In this document: positions 33,996-34,136 of the stretch, one piece after another | How positions within the stretch are numbered: position 1 is the first letter of the stretch | Layout: each line of letters starts with the position of its first letter | Assembly (NCBI GenBank): GCA_964592255.1 | Contig: CAZQCI010000011.1 | Coordinates: 1 to 34,136, forward strand | Source: CAZQCI01 sp964592255 | GTDB lineage: Bacteria; UBA10199; SBBF01 | DNA: 34,136 nucleotides | Direction: 5' to 3' | Program-made: the position numbers and the translations under genes | Notes under the pieces: model-generated | The model's input: the letters and a program-made list of their open reading frames with translations, nothing else | What the model was told of the DNA's origin: nothing | The model's database searches: none

Positions 33996-34136
33996 TTAAA
34001 AGAGTCGTCGTGTGGCACGAATGACGGGGTTGTCTCTTTGGTAATTTTGGTATTCCACCGGTTCTAGCATATGATCTTGATTCAAATCATATTTCTTCTT
34101 TAACCAACTGGCTTCAATGGTAGGGGCGCTCACAAA
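33996..34136 (-). CDS. C-terminal end of an unidentified protein (partial)
   Basis: A minus-strand frame enters from the right edge and runs for 46 codons to a TAA at 33996. It reads SAPTIEASWLKKKYDLNQ and ends RATRRLF. The composition is that of a normal cytoplasmic protein tail. The family is not recognised from so short a piece. It is oriented with the tRNA and recG and lies 136 nt upstream of the tRNA. Confidence 0.6.
   Translation of the reverse strand, partial: FVSAPTIEASWLKKKYDLNQDHMLEPVEYQNYQRDNPVIRATRRLF

Overview
The window looks like a piece of a metagenome-derived scaffold from a Gram-negative bacterium, most like the lineages formerly called Deltaproteobacteria. The evidence is a RlpA-type lipoprotein, octanoyl-lipoyl chemistry, squalene-hopene cyclase and a ftsH-folP-glmM-pdxJ-nnrD-tsaE cluster. 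Base composition is moderately AT-rich. Four runs of exactly ten N are scaffold joins. At three of them the coding context indicates that no real sequence is missing.

Positions 1-615 hold the 3' end of a 23S rRNA, a 5S rRNA and a strong intrinsic terminator. Positions 616-5490 are an accessory segment. It holds a SIR2-family protein, a MazF-like toxin with its ribbon-helix-helix antitoxin, a fragment of a VapC-like PIN toxin, a predicted nucleotidyltransferase, an unknown helical protein and a class I methyltransferase. It ends in a second copy of nearly the same terminator hairpin that closes the 5S gene.

Positions 5547-15152 are enriched in envelope and exported proteins. They hold a small membrane protein (split by a scaffold artefact), an orphan hypothetical gene, an internally deleted cytochrome P450 pseudogene, an exported SH3b protein, a small exported beta-rich protein translationally coupled to a papain-family peptidase, a 1387-residue secreted mosaic (LytM peptidase, calcium repeats, seven-bladed FG-GAP propeller, CSLREA/beta-helix), a small membrane protein and RlpA. 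A 546-base AT-rich gap with no convincing gene follows.

Positions 15699-21813 are a tight plus-strand housekeeping operon: ftsH, folP, glmM, pdxJ, nnrD, tsaE. Most junctions overlap or are separated by a few bases. The remainder is mostly on the minus strand: an A-type Fe-S carrier and a UspA protein, then recG-lipA-alaC-hom-thrC-glpX followed by a SRPBCC protein and a phasin-like small protein. A divergent squalene-hopene cyclase lies on the plus strand. A tRNA-Pro(GGG) with its own terminator sits upstream of recG, and the right edge cuts an unidentified minus-strand gene.

The best candidates for new biology are the secreted protease/mosaic cluster (7631-14264) and the SIR2-centred accessory segment. 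Neither can be called a proven new system from sequence alone.
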